Of a stretch of 64,000 nucleotides of DNA, positions 54,818 to 63,940 are shown in pieces. Made by a program: the position numbers and the translations under genes. Position 1 is the stretch's first letter. Each line of letters starts with the position of its first letter. The stretch is from Vulcanococcus sp. Clear-D1 (lineage in GTDB: Bacteria > Cyanobacteriota > Cyanobacteriia > PCC-6307 > Cyanobiaceae), in NCBI RefSeq assembly GCF_014654725.1, contig NZ_JACVZV010000030.1, positions 163,923 to 227,922 on the forward strand. The letters run 5' to 3'. Below the pieces are notes generated by a model. It saw only the letters and a program-made list of their open reading frames with translations, searched no databases and was not told the origin of the DNA.

Positions 54818-56184
54818 GAGTTTGCGGAAAAACTACCTGAGAGTCTGCGCTTTTCCTCTCGAGAGCTGATTGCAATCCGCTTGATCTGATTTCCAGCGTT
54901 TCAGCCGCTCAATGTGACCGATTTCAAGCCTGTTGCCCCGTTGTGGCGCTCTGATTGGTGCCCCTTGACCACACCTCTGGGCAACCTGCCATTCATGCGG
55001 CCTCCGGTTCAGCGTTGAGCAGATTTCCCAGGCGGACCAGGTTGTAGGCGATCACGTGCAGACCAAACACTGCGCTGACGTTCTCAGTGCCGCGCAGCTT
55101 GAACTGACGCAGTCCGCTCCACTGCTTGATCCAGCCAAACACCTTCTCGATGCCGCGGCGGGCGTTGATCGACTTGGCGTACCCCTCGTGGCGTGTGCTG
55201 CGGCCATCGATCGCAGAACCACCAGGGCGGCTGGTGTTCTGAGCAACGTGTGGCGTGACGCCGATGCGCCGCATCTCAGCCACAAAGCCCTTGGTGTCGT
55301 AGTTCTTGTCGGCGCCGATGGTTTTCTGGTGGGCACCGGGACGATCTGCTGCCATCGCTTTGGCGGCATCCCGTTCACCGGTGCCTGTGGCCTGCGTGAC
55401 TTTGCAATCCACGATCAGGGCATGGCGGTTGTCCATGAGCACATGGCCCCGGTAGCTCGGCTGCGCTGGATGGGCGTTGGACTTGCGCGCCAGCAGCGCG
55501 TCGGGATCAGTTGTTGAGCGATGCGTGCTGTTGCTGAGCTTGATGCCGCGAAAGTCGCCTTTGGCACGCTGCTTGCCGTTCTTGGGCTGACCGAAACCCT
55601 CGCCAGGTCCTGATGGCGGCGGTGGTGGATCGTCCTGGCCGTCGATCCGCTCCAGGGAGGCATGGGACGCCCAGGCCTGCAGCAGGGTTCCATCCACAGA
55701 GAAGTGCTCATCGCTGAGCAGGGGCTTGACCTCAGGAGCCGCCATCAGCTTCTCCAGGAAGCGCTCCATGATCTGCTCGTTGAGCAGCCGTTCCCTGTTC
55801 TTGGTGAATGTGGTGGGGTGCCAGATCGGATCATCCGGGCTCAGCCCCACAAACAAGCGAAACAGCAGGTTGTAGTTGAGTTGCTCCAGCAGCAACCGCT
55901 CCGATCGGATGCCGTAGAACGCCTGCAGCAGCGAGGCCAGGAGCAGCTGCTCGGGCGGTACCGACGGACGGCCTTCTACGGCGTAGAGCTCACAGAAGGT
56001 GGGGTTGAGTCGATCAAGGGCCTGATCCGCCAGTTTCCTGATCTGCCGCAGCGGATGAGACGCCGGAATCCGCTCCTCAATCGAGACGTAGGAGAACAGA
56101 GAGCCGCTGCGCTCCCGTTGACCTCGCATCTCAGGTAGGCAGTTGCCCCATTTTCGCAGAGGTGGACGGTTTTTCAGCGAACTC
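54818..56184 (-). mobile_element. IS5-type element A inserted at CTAG
   Basis: 1367 bp. The ends are inverted repeats (GAGTTTGCGGAAAAAC left; the complement of GTTTTTCAGCGAACTC right, differing at two of sixteen positions). CTAG occurs immediately outside each end (54814-54817 and 56185-56188), consistent with a 4-bp target duplication. It carries one intact transposase gene. Confidence 0.88.
54993..56129 (-). CDS. IS5/IS1182-type transposase of element A
   Basis: 378 residues, apparently complete: RGQRERSGSLFSYVSIEERIP start, CELYAVEGRPSVPPEQLLLASLLQA, first catalytic Asp in FSVDGTLLQAWAS, second in TIGADKNYDTKGFV, and the C-terminal RRGIEKVFGWIKQWSGLRQFKLRG with the catalytic Glu. The gene is opposite in orientation to the interrupted ISAs1 gene. 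No stop or frameshift is seen, so the element may be active. Confidence 0.88.
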   Translation of the reverse strand: MRGQRERSGSLFSYVSIEERIPASHPLRQIRKLADQALDRLNPTFCELYAVEGRPSVPPEQLLLASLLQAFYGIRSERLLLEQLNYNLLFRLFVGLSPDDPIWHPTTFTKNRERLLNEQIMERFLEKLMAAPEVKPLLSDEHFSVDGTLLQAWASHASLERIDGQDDPPPPPSGPGEGFGQPKNGKQRAKGDFRGIKLSNSTHRSTTDPDALLARKSNAHPAQPSYRGHVLMDNRHALIVDCKVTQATGTGERDAAKAMAADRPGAHQKTIGADKNYDTKGFVAEMRRIGVTPHVAQNTSRPGGSAIDGRSTRHEGYAKSINARRGIEKVFGWIKQWSGLRQFKLRGTENVSAVFGLHVIAYNLVRLGNLLNAEPEAA

Positions 56185-56188
56185 CTAG

Positions 56189-57429
56189 GGAATCTCTGGA
56201 TAAACGGGGTAAAGCGGCGGCAGTGAGCACGAAAGAGTGCCTTGGACCATGAATTGCTTTTGAGACGATTTTCTGATGACTTCTGGCCTCGTATTCATCC
56301 ACTCTGGGCTGGTTCTTGAGGCTGAATCGCTCGTTTCAGCCATACCAATCCCATACTCAGGCTGTTGCGAGCAATTGCCTTCGGGCCTGGAAAAGATTCG
56401 ATAGTGCTGCCAGCATGTGGATTTTGCAGCGGTTCTTGGCCAGGCCGCGCAGCCTGGTGTTCTGAAAGCCGAACTGCTGCTTGATCACGCGGAAGGGATG
56501 CTCGACCTTGGAGCGGATATGAGCTTTGGCCGTCTCGATCAGATCCTGCAGCTTTCCATCTGGTGTATCCGGTAGAGCCCTGCGTTTGCCAGGTCGCATC
56601 GCCACCCTGAATTCCGTTGCCTTGCGTGCCATCTCAGGTCTCTTGGCGATTCCCTGGTAGCCGGCATCGCCGTAAACGACCTCCTCATCACCGTGGAGGA
56701 GCCCTGCCGCGAGAGTGAGGTCATGCACGTTGGCGGCGGTCACGACCACTGAATGGATCAGACCCGAGTCCTTGTCCACACCGGCATGGACGTTCATGCC
56801 GTAGGCGCAGCCTTCCGCGAAGCGGTGATCCCACTGGTTGCCCTTTTTGGTCTGGTGCATCTCCGGATCCTGCTTCCCTTCCTTGTTCTTGGTCGAACTG
56901 GGCGCCGCGATCAAGGTGGCATCCACAATCGTTCCCTGCCGCATCGTCATACCCCGCTCGCTGAGATGGGCTTTCACGGTCTCAAAGATCTGCTCGCCCA
57001 GCTTGTGCTTCTCCAGCAGGTGGCGGAAGGTGAGGATTGTGGTCTCATCCGGGATCCGATCGCTGATCAGCTCGATACCGGCAAAGCGACGCATGGTGGG
57101 TACCTCGATCAGGGCCTCCTCCATCGCTGGATCGCTCAGGGAATACCACTGCTGCAGCAAGTGAATGGTCAGCATCGTCGCCAGGGGGTAAGGAGGGCGG
57201 CCGCCTTTCTTGTTCGCTTTGGGGTAGTGGGGCTCAATCAGATCGATCAGTGCCTGCCAGGGCACCACCGCCTCCATCTCAGAGAGAAACTTCTCACGCT
57301 TGGTCTGCTTCTTGGCCGTGGTCAGCTCGTAATCCGAGAAGCCGAGCTGCTTGCCACCCATCAACTCTATCCCGGCCTGCCATTACAGGGCCATTGTCGC
57401 GTGGATGGCTCGGGTTTCCCAGACTCTCC
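56189..57429 (-). mobile_element. IS5-type element B inserted at the same CTAG
   Basis: 1241 bp lying directly beside element A and sharing the CTAG at 56185-56188; a further CTAG follows at 57430-57433. Its ends are imperfect inverted repeats (left GGAATCTCTGGATAAAC; right complement GGAGAGTCTGGGAAAC). It carries one intact transposase gene of a different IS5 subgroup. Confidence 0.85.
56357..57364 (-). CDS. IS5-family transposase of element B
   Basis: 335 residues, apparently intact. It has the IS5 start LGFSDYELTTAKKQTKREKFL, the N-terminal pairing domain YPLATMLTIHLLQQWYSLSDP, first Asp in GTIVDATLIAAPSS, second in VVYGDAGYQGI, and Glu in SKVEHPFRVIKQQFG. It is a different subgroup from the transposase in element A. 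Confidence 0.9.
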   Translation of the reverse strand: MMGGKQLGFSDYELTTAKKQTKREKFLSEMEAVVPWQALIDLIEPHYPKANKKGGRPPYPLATMLTIHLLQQWYSLSDPAMEEALIEVPTMRRFAGIELISDRIPDETTILTFRHLLEKHKLGEQIFETVKAHLSERGMTMRQGTIVDATLIAAPSSTKNKEGKQDPEMHQTKKGNQWDHRFAEGCAYGMNVHAGVDKDSGLIHSVVVTAANVHDLTLAAGLLHGDEEVVYGDAGYQGIAKRPEMARKATEFRVAMRPGKRRALPDTPDGKLQDLIETAKAHIRSKVEHPFRVIKQQFGFQNTRLRGLAKNRCKIHMLAALSNLFQARRQLLATA

Positions 57430-58367
57430 CTAGGCCTTGAGCTCAAACGTCCTCCATCAGATTCCGCCTTCCGTTACTTCTTCCTGCAGGTGGATGTCGA
57501 TGGCGTCTGCGCCGCCATCCGTGACTGGACCATCGCCCAGATCCCGGGCAGGACGACCGATCTTGACCAATTGATCTGTGATGGCAAGACCCTGCGTGGC
57601 TCAATTGAACCCACCAGTGGCGGCGGTTCTGCGTTTATCGCCCAGGTGACGCTGTACTCCGCAGCCTTGGGCGTGGCGATCGCTCAGGCCTGCTACGCCA
57701 CCGGTGAAAACCACGAGCGTGCCGTGCTCCAGAAGCTGCTTGGGGAGCTGGATCTCGAGGGTGTGCTCATCCAGGCGGATGCGATCCACACACAGCAGGC
57801 GTTTTTCGGCAGCTCACAGAGCAGGGGGCCGACTTCCTGCTGACGGTCAAAGCCAACCAGAAAACCCTCTACCGGCAGATCGCCAGCCAGCTGGTTGGAA
57901 AGCGCAAGATCCCTTTCATCGCAAGTGATCACGAGGTCGGCCATGGGCGCGACATCACCTGGGATCTCAGAGCCAAAGAGGCACCAGGCCACATCAAAGA
58001 GAACTGGCATGGTGCCAGCTGGATTGCGGAAGTGATGGCAACAGGCACACGTGATGGCAAGCCGTTCAAAGCCACCCATCGGCTCATCACCAGCCTGCGC
58101 ACTACCCCAGAAGCCCTGCTGCGTCTGGTGAGAGAGCGCTGGAGCATCGAAAGCTGGCACTGGATCCGTGACACCCAACTACGGGAAGACCATCACCGCT
58201 ACCGCGGCAACGGTGCCAGCGTGATGGCAGCCCTGCGCACCGCTGGACTCAACCTGCTGCGACTGGCCGGTTTCGACTCGATCCGAGAGGGCCTGCAGGC
58301 GGTGATGCATGACATCAAGGCACTGCTGGCGATGGCGATGCGTCAACCGCTCGAGGAGCCGGCGTAA
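57430..58367 (+). pseudogene. ISAs1-family transposase, 3' part (frameshifted)
   Basis: Joining codons across the two elements at CTAG restores EALG/LELKRPPSDSAFRYFFLQVDVDG, so this is the rest of the gene at 54595. DDE motifs are visible: LICDGKTLRGS, IQADAIHTQQ and the C-terminal RERWSIESWHWIRDTQLREDHH. A one-base loss around 57808-57811 shifts the frame from FF-GSSQ to the expected FFRQLTEQGADFLLTVKAN, and coding continues to 58367. The gene is dead from three independent lesions. Confidence 0.85.
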
Positions 58368-58399
58368 CACTTTGAATCAGTCCTGGGTTCAGCCCTAGG

Positions 58400-58531
58400 G
58401 ATCCTCTTTTCGCTGCTGCAGACGTTGTTTTCCTGGCCATCAGCGGCGGCATAGTCCTGGCTGCAGGTGGGGCTGCTGTCTACGCCATGCAGGAGCGCCG
58501 CACAGCCAGAACTCAAGCCCACGACAGCTAG
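58400..58531 (+). pseudogene. C-terminal fragment of a small membrane protein
   Basis: An open stretch reads DPLFAAADVVFLAISGGIVLAAGG...MQERRTARTQ and stops at 58531. It looks like a one-helix membrane protein with a basic tail, but has no start codon at its 5' end, just downstream of the ISAs1 gene and beside CCCTAGGG. It may have been truncated when the transposon inserted. The next 190 bases hold no gene that I can see. Confidence 0.4.
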
Positions 58532-58720
58532 ACACACCTGACAGCCGCATCCAGCCCTGTGATCTGGGTTCGTGAACAGCGGCGGCAAGGAAACAGAAGC
58601 GCTGGAGACGGCCAGATTCGAAGTGACTCGAAGAGCAACAACGCACGGAAATGTGAAGCGATCACTGCCAGGCGCTACAGGTGTCGCTAAGCCAAGCCTA
58701 GGTTCCGACGGTCAAGGCTG

Positions 58721-59365
58721 GTGACAAGCGATCACGCGATCCTCTGCTTTGGCGATTCGAACACGTGGGGATACAAACCGCTCACTGGGGAGCGAATGCG
58801 CCGTAAAGAACGGTGGCCCGGGATCTTGCAACATGCCCTAGGCGCGGACTTCAATGTGATTGAAGAGGGTCTCAATGGGAGAACAACAGCGTTCGATGAG
58901 CCATTCCGAGACGGGCGCAACGCACGCAAAACCCTGCTGGCTGTCTTGGACAGTCATGCGCCGCTTGATCTGCTCATCATCATGCTCGGCACCAACGACT
59001 TAAAGCACCATCTCAACGTATCTGCCCATGAATCAGCGAGGGGATTGAGTTCCCTCTTGCAGATTGCCAGCCACAGTGGCAGCAACTTTAACCAAAACTC
59101 GCCCACTATTTTAGTTGTTGCACCACCCAAGTTTGGCAACCTCTCAGAGCTCATGGCCCATCATTTCGAGGGTTCGGTCGCGCGCTCGGCGGAGCTAGCG
59201 TTGATTTACAAGGACGCCTGCGCACCGTGGAGCTGCAGCTTTGTTGATAGCAACTCCGTGGCGAGCGTGGGGGAGGATGGGATTCATCTGAATCAGCAGG
59301 GCCATCGTCAGCTCGCCCTGGCTCTTGAACCAGTCGTGAGGAGCGTGATCGGTGATCCCGCCTGA
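58721..59365 (+). CDS. SGNH/GDSL-type hydrolase
   Basis: 214 residues from a GTG start. Block I ILCFGDSNTWGY holds the nucleophile Ser, block III is LGTNDLKHHL with the oxyanion Asn, and block V GEDGIHLNQQGHRQLA holds the catalytic Asp and His. The layout matches arylesterase-like SGNH enzymes that act on aryl or acyl esters. No signal peptide is visible, so it is probably cytoplasmic. It lies between IS remnants and a Gfo/Idh/MocA gene. Confidence 0.85.
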   Translation: MTSDHAILCFGDSNTWGYKPLTGERMRRKERWPGILQHALGADFNVIEEGLNGRTTAFDEPFRDGRNARKTLLAVLDSHAPLDLLIIMLGTNDLKHHLNVSAHESARGLSSLLQIASHSGSNFNQNSPTILVVAPPKFGNLSELMAHHFEGSVARSAELALIYKDACAPWSCSFVDSNSVASVGEDGIHLNQQGHRQLALALEPVVRSVIGDPA

Positions 59366-59476
59366 AACCGCGAGCACCCATGGTGTTGTTCAAGCCATCG
59401 TGGCCGAGGCGTTCAGGACCGGATGGCGGCATCGAGAACGGCAGACCTGGCAGGCCATCGCTATGAATTACACACC

Positions 59477-60529
59477 ATGAGTCAGCTACGCCTGGGGCTT
59501 GCCGGAGCAGGGCGCTTTGGCCAACTGCACGCCGTTGTGCTGTCAGCGCTACCGAACGTGACCCTGGCGGCCATCGCCGATCCCTGCACAGAACGCTGTC
59601 GCCACGTGGCGGATCGCCATCAGGTCGCGCGTCGCTATGGCTCGACGCAGGAGCTCTTCGACGATGCCGAGCTGGATGCGTTTGTGCTGGTGACGCCCGA
59701 TGAACAGCATGGCGCTCAGGGGCTGGCGGCAGTGGCCACGGGCAAACCGGTGTTCATCGAAAAACCGCTGGCCTCGTCCTCTCAACAAGCGATGGCCCTC
59801 CAGAAAGCAGCCGCAGCCTCAGGCAGCCTGCTGCAGACGGGGCTGCTCCTTCGCTACGAACTGCAGCATGCGCTCCTCCAGGAGGAACTGGCCGCAGGCA
59901 ACTTTGGTGAGCTGGTATCGATCCGGGTGAAGCGCAACCTCAGCGCTGCCTGGTTCAGCGCCGTGGCGGATCGGGCCCATACGGTGTTTGAAAGCCTGAT
60001 CCATGACCTCGACCTGCTGCTGTGGTTGAGCGGCAGTAGGGCCACGCGGGTGATGGCGATGGAACGCCGTTTCGGGACCCATCAGTCCCCCGAAGGCTGC
60101 TATGCCCTGATTGAGCTGGCCAGCGGTTGTGTCGCCATGGCGGAAACCAGTTGGTTTGTGCCTCCCAAGGCCCCTGCCAACGTGATGACGGAAACCTGGG
60201 CGGGTACCATCGACGCCGAATTGGCTGTAGTCGGTACCAAGCAAACGGCTCAGCTGAGGCTTCTCGATTCGCCCTTGAGCATCTGGGGGCAAGACCATCA
60301 GCGCCATCCAGATGCCCAGCTGTGGCCGCTGCACCAGGGGCAAATCCATGGGGCCTTGGAGCGTGAACTCGCTGACTTCACCAACGCTGCACGCACAGGA
60401 ATCCCCTCGCGAACCGCAAGCTTGGACCAGGCGATCGAAGGCCTGCAACTTGCGGAAGCGATCGTTGAGGCGACCCGCACAGGTCAAGCCGTGGCGATGC
60501 CACGGATGGTTGCAGATCCCCAGAGCTGA
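59477..60529 (+). CDS. Gfo/Idh/MocA-family NAD(P)-dependent oxidoreductase
   Basis: 350 residues from ATG 59477 (MSQLRLGLAGAGRFGQLHA). The N-terminal Rossmann fold has GxGxxG, the EKP motif (VFIEKPLA) and a C-terminal alpha/beta domain with HDLDLLLWLSG. The family oxidises or reduces sugars, inositol and related polyols; the substrate here is not evident. It is 112 bases from the SGNH gene, and IS remnants follow. Confidence 0.87.
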   Translation: MSQLRLGLAGAGRFGQLHAVVLSALPNVTLAAIADPCTERCRHVADRHQVARRYGSTQELFDDAELDAFVLVTPDEQHGAQGLAAVATGKPVFIEKPLASSSQQAMALQKAAAASGSLLQTGLLLRYELQHALLQEELAAGNFGELVSIRVKRNLSAAWFSAVADRAHTVFESLIHDLDLLLWLSGSRATRVMAMERRFGTHQSPEGCYALIELASGCVAMAETSWFVPPKAPANVMTETWAGTIDAELAVVGTKQTAQLRLLDSPLSIWGQDHQRHPDAQLWPLHQGQIHGALERELADFTNAARTGIPSRTASLDQAIEGLQLAEAIVEATRTGQAVAMPRMVADPQS

Positions 60530-60866
60530 GACCGAGCGAGGCCACAGCTGCCGCAGCGTTCCAATAACCCCGCACATTCGTGTATTGCTCAAGGCGGGTC
60601 CCGACGATGTAGGCGATCCACCTATGTGTTCTGTCTCAGCAGGTTGTTCAGCTGACAAGAAGGTGTGAGGCCGCTACGGGTTGAGGTGCAACTCACCAAC
60701 CCAGACCTCACGCCCCATGCATACACACGCCAATGCCCGCCTGACGCAGCGAGGCCGTCTGCGTTTGGTTTCTCATCACCTGCATGACAACCTGACGTGG
60801 ACCCTGGTGATCGGTCCAGGGTGAATGAGAGCCCTCATCCGGCCAGACTGGGCCGGGGACTCGACC

Positions 60867-61145
60867 ATGAAACGCACCAGGCATACAGCCGAGCAGATCA
60901 TCCGCAAGCTCAAAACTGCCGAGCAGTTGATTGCCCAAGGCAAGACCGTCGCCGACGTCTGTCGCGTGATCGAGGTGACTCAGCCGACGTATCACCGCTG
61001 GCGGCAGCAATACGGCGGGATGCAAGCGGAGGAGGCCAAGCGGCTGACTCAGCTGGAGAAGGAGAACGCCCGGCTGAAAAAGCTTCTGGCAGAAGCCGAG
61101 CTGGAGAAGGCGATGCTCAAGGATCTCGCCGAGGGAAACTTCTGA
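60867..61145 (+). CDS. IS3 orfA (helix-turn-helix)
   Basis: 92 residues from ATG 60867. The HTH is [20 protein letters not shown]...[24 protein letters not shown], followed by the coiled coil [27 protein letters not shown]. The end EGNF-stop sits on the frameshift site. Confidence 0.9.
   Translation: MKRTRHTAEQIIRKLKTAEQLIAQGKTVADVCRVIEVTQPTYHRWRQQYGGMQAEEAKRLTQLEKENARLKKLLAEAELEKAMLKDLAEGNF
61133..61139 (+). promoter_or_regulatory. Probable programmed -1 frameshift site G GGA AAC
   Basis: In the orfA frame the codons are GAG GGA AAC TTC TGA, so the heptamer G-GGA-AAC is in the right phase for slippage. A -1 shift here joins EGN to [11 protein letters not shown], the usual IS3 OrfAB junction, and avoids the orfA stop. 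Confidence 0.75.
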
Positions 61146-61984
61146 GCCCGGAGCGTCGCCGGCGGGCCGTTGTTGTCCTGCAGGAGCGTTACCGGGCATC
61201 TGAGCGGAAGGTCTGCCGTGTGGTGGGTCAAAACCGCAGCACCCAGCGCCATCCAGCCAAGGTCGTCTCGATCGAGGAGGGAAAGCTGCGGCATCGTCTC
61301 CGCGAGATCGCAGCCGAGCACATCCGCTGGGGCAGGCGGATGGCTTACCGCCTGCTGCGGAGAGAGGGCTGGAGTGTGAACCACAAACGGGTGCAACGGC
61401 TCTGGCGAGAAGAGGGCCTGCAGCGGCCCATCTCCAGGAAACGCAAGCGGGCCAGGCCAGCCGATGGCTCCGTGCGGCGTCACCGGGCTGAGCATCCCCA
61501 CCAGGTGTGGGCCATGGATTTCCAGTTCGATGCCACGGCCGACGGTCGCAGACTCAAATTTCTGAACGTGATCGATGAGCACAGCCGTCTCTGCCTGGCC
61601 ATCCGAGTCGGCAGGCGCTGCAAGGCCAAGGACGTCGTGGCCGTGCTGGAAGAGCTGACCAGCGTCTATCCGGCGCCGACGTTTATCCGGTCTGACAACG
61701 GGCCGGAATTCATCGCCCAGGCACTACGGGACTGGTGCGAGGACAGCGACACCACCAGCACGGCTTACATCGAGCCGGGATCCCCATGGGAGAACGGCTT
61801 TGCAGAATCGTTCAACGGACGCTTCCGTGATGAGTTCCTCAACACCGAGCTGTTCACCACGGCTCCCGAGGCTCAACTCCTGGCTGATCGCTGGCAAACG
61901 CAGGGACTAAGTACGTTCAGGCCGCATTCGGCCCTCCAGGGGCGTACGCCCCTGGAGGCAGCTCAACCAGGAGCTGCAGCATGA
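61133..61984 (+). CDS. IS3 orfB transposase (DDE)
   Basis: Reads [26 protein letters not shown], then the DDE triad: [13 protein letters not shown] (D), [14 protein letters not shown] (D) and [17 protein letters not shown] (E). It is expressed as a fusion through the frameshift. It ends [13 protein letters not shown] at 61984, with the right inverted repeat 50 bases later. Confidence 0.9.
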   Translation, partial: GKLLSPERRRRAVVVLQERYRASERKVCRVVGQNRSTQRHPAKVVSIEEGKLRHRLREIAAEHIRWGRRMAYRLLRREGWSVNHKRVQRLWREEGLQRPISRKRKRARPADGSVRRHRAEHPHQVWAMDFQFDATADGRRLKFLNVIDEHSRLCLAIRVGRRCKAKDVVAVLEELTSVYPAPTFIRSDNGPEFIAQALRDWCEDSDTTSTAYIEPGSPWENGFAESFNGRFRDEFLNTELFTTAPEAQLLADRWQTQGLSTFRPHSALQGRTPLEAAQPGAAA

Positions 61985-62195
61985 CCACGACCACCCACTC
62001 TCATAAGCACTGGACCGATAAAGGGGGTCACGTCAAACCGGTCCCTGCCCGAACTGTCTGCAGAAGCAGGCATCAGCCTCCGCTGTGCCTACAAGAGGCT
62101 GGCCCGCTACCGCTCAGGTGGGGCAGCTGCACTGGTGGATCGACGGAGTGTTCGCCGCGCCCGCGTCCCCGGGAGTGGTGTAAACCCCTGAGGAC

Positions 62196-62222
62196 CTCAA
62201 CCCCGGCGTAGCCGGGGTTGAG
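62196..62222. repeat. Perfect 12-bp stem hairpin
   Basis: CTCAACCCCGGC pairs perfectly with GCCGGGGTTGAG around a GTA loop, between the IS481 remnant and the IS256-type gene. There is no following T-run, so it is not a clear terminator. It may be a transposon end structure. Confidence 0.7.
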
Positions 62223-62324
62223 CGCACGCCTCACTGAGTCGGCTCCGCTGCTCCAGCGGCTGGCGTCGCAGGGGGTGGGCAGGCCCGTGACCCTGGTTCG
62301 AGTACCACCTCAACCAGACGAACC

Positions 62325-63560
62325 GTGCCCAAGATGGATTCTGTCGCCACTGCCCTGGCGCCGCTACTGGATGGCAGCACCGCCGGAGAGCTGATCCCTG
62401 AGCTCGTGCGTCACGGCCTGCAGCAGCTGATCGAGCTGGAGGTCGCCGCCGTGCTCGGTGCCGATCGCTACGAGCGCAGCGAGGAGCGCCTTGGTCATCG
62501 CAACGGCTACCGGCCTCGGTTGCTCACCACCCAAGTGGGCGACATCGATCTGCGGATCCCGAAACTCCGCTCGGGCAGCTTCCTGCCGTCGATCCTGGAG
62601 CCCCGCCGCCGGGTGGATCAGGCGCTTTACGCCGTGGTGATGGAGGCCTACGTCAGCGGTGTCTCCACCCGCAAGGTCGATGCTCTGGTGGCCGCCCTGG
62701 GCAGCCAGAGCGGGATCTCGAAATCCCAGGTGAGCCGCATCTGCGTCGACATCGACGTGCAGGTGTAGGCCTTTCTGAATCGGCCGCTGCAGGAGCAGGG
62801 CTATGCCTACCTGTATCTCGATGCCACCTACCTCTACGGCCGGCTCGGCAAGGCGATGCAGGTCTGCTCCAGGGCCGTCGTCGTCGCCATGGGCGTGAAC
62901 GCCGATGGCCGCAGGGAGCTGCTCGGCCTCAAGGTGGGCGACAGCGAGAGGGAGGCGTTCTGGAGTGAGTTCATCGGTTCGCTGAAAGAGCGCGGCCTCA
63001 CTGGGGTCAAGCTGGTGATCAGCGATGCCCACAAGGGCCTCACCAACGCCATCCGCCGAATGCTGCAGGGCAGCTGCTGGCAGCGCTGCCGTGTGCACTT
63101 TGCCCGCAACCTGCTCCAAAGCGTCCCCAAAGCCCATCAGGGCATGGTCACCGCGGCGCTGCGCTCGGTGTTCGCCCAGGAGAAAGCCTCTGAGATCGAG
63201 GCCCGCTGGGATGACCTGGCCAGCTCCCTGGCCGAGCGCTTCCCCAAGGCGGCAGAGCTGATGCTGAAAGCCCGAGAAGATGTGCTCGCTTTCCGCCACT
63301 TCCCTGATCAGCAGTGGAGGAAGGTCTGGAGCACCAACCTGCTCGAGCGGGTCAATGAGGAGATCAAACGCCGCACCCGCGTGGTGGGGATCTTCCCCAA
63401 CGATGCCGCCATCACCCGCCTGGTGGGAGCGGTGCTGCTGGAGCAGGACGAGCACTGGCAGCTGGAGGGCCGGCGCATGTTCTCCGCCGAGAGCATGAGC
63501 GCCATCCCGTCGCTGGAGGAGCTGCCGGTGCAGCCATCCCTGCAGGAAGCAGCCGCCTGA
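62325..63560 (+). pseudogene. IS256-family (mutator-type) transposase interrupted by TAG
   Basis: From a GTG at 62325 (ATG 62334 also possible) the frame reads the IS256 N-terminus (LIPELVRHGLQQLIELEVAAVLGADRYER...HRNGYRPR) to VDIDVQV, a TAG at 62766-62768, then continues in the same frame with AFLNRPLQEQGYAYLYLDATYLYGRL to 63560. The catalytic Asp in LDATY, the second in VISDAHKGL and the Glu in STNLLERVNEEIKRRTRVVGIF are present. One C-to-T change from CAG explains the stop. Confidence 0.88.
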
Positions 63561-63849
63561 CGCCAGGGCCAGCGACAGGCCCCAGCTGAGCGGCGCTGCA
63601 GCGCCCCCACAGGGCGCGGTGGCTTTACTCAGCGCCCGGAGGCCGCCGGGAACTGGAGCAGCAGAGATTCGGGCGTAGCCAATAGCCGAGACCAATCCAG
63701 GCGAACGACTTGACAAGTCAATCGTCTGGATTCATCGTGAGACAGCGAGGCACATATCGGCCTCACGAATGACAGCCTGTCATTCACCCCTGTTCACTCT
63801 CAGATCAGGGCAATCGGGCCTCAAGATTTACACCTCTGGAAGGGACGCG

Positions 63850-63940
63850 GCCGTAGAAGGCCTGCAAAAGCGAGGCCAGCAGCAGTTGCTCGGGCGGCAC
63901 CGATGGTCGGCCTTCTGGGGCGTAAAGCTCACAGAGGGAG
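63850..63940 (-). mobile_element. IS5/IS1182-type transposase fragment
   Basis: On the minus strand a short stretch reads SLCELYAPEGRPSVPPEQLLLASLLQAF, closely matching residues about 47-75 of the element A transposase at 54993. Flanks do not match. It is a degenerate copy fragment of a related element. The bases from 63561 to here show no gene. Confidence 0.7.

Larger units (their letters stand above)
60793..62035 (+). mobile_element. IS3-family element 2, apparently intact
   Basis: 1243 bp. The ends are inverted repeats starting TGACGTG and ending in CACGTCA, with GATCGGTCC / GGACCGATA further in. AACC is present on both flanks (60789-60792 and 62036-62039), a 4-bp target duplication. orfA and orfB overlap in the usual -1 arrangement. 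Insertion is inside the IS481-type remnant. Confidence 0.93.
60717..62170 (+). pseudogene. IS481-family transposase remnant, interrupted by IS3 element 2
   Basis: The ATG at 60717 starts MHTHANARLTQRGRLRLVSHHL; this continues after removing the IS3 element and one AACC copy as HDNRSLPELSAEAGISLRCAYKRLARYR. This is the N-terminal helix-turn-helix of IS481-type transposases. The frame ends about 70 residues in (near 62170) with the DDE domain missing. The left end of the element may lie near 60625. Confidence 0.75.

Noticed and set aside
56189..57429. Elements A and B as one composite transposon carrying cargo
   Set aside because: Each has its own ends and transposase, no cargo gene lies between them, and each is bounded by its own CTAG.
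16549..62768. Amber codon reassignment or programmed stop recoding in this genome
   Set aside because: Several intact genes, such as the LysM protein gene, end in TAG at the expected family length, so TAG acts as a normal stop.
63700..63780. TTGAC/GTCAA inverted repeat near 63708-63722 as an operator
   Set aside because: It lies in IS debris with no nearby intact downstream gene, so no regulated target is evident.
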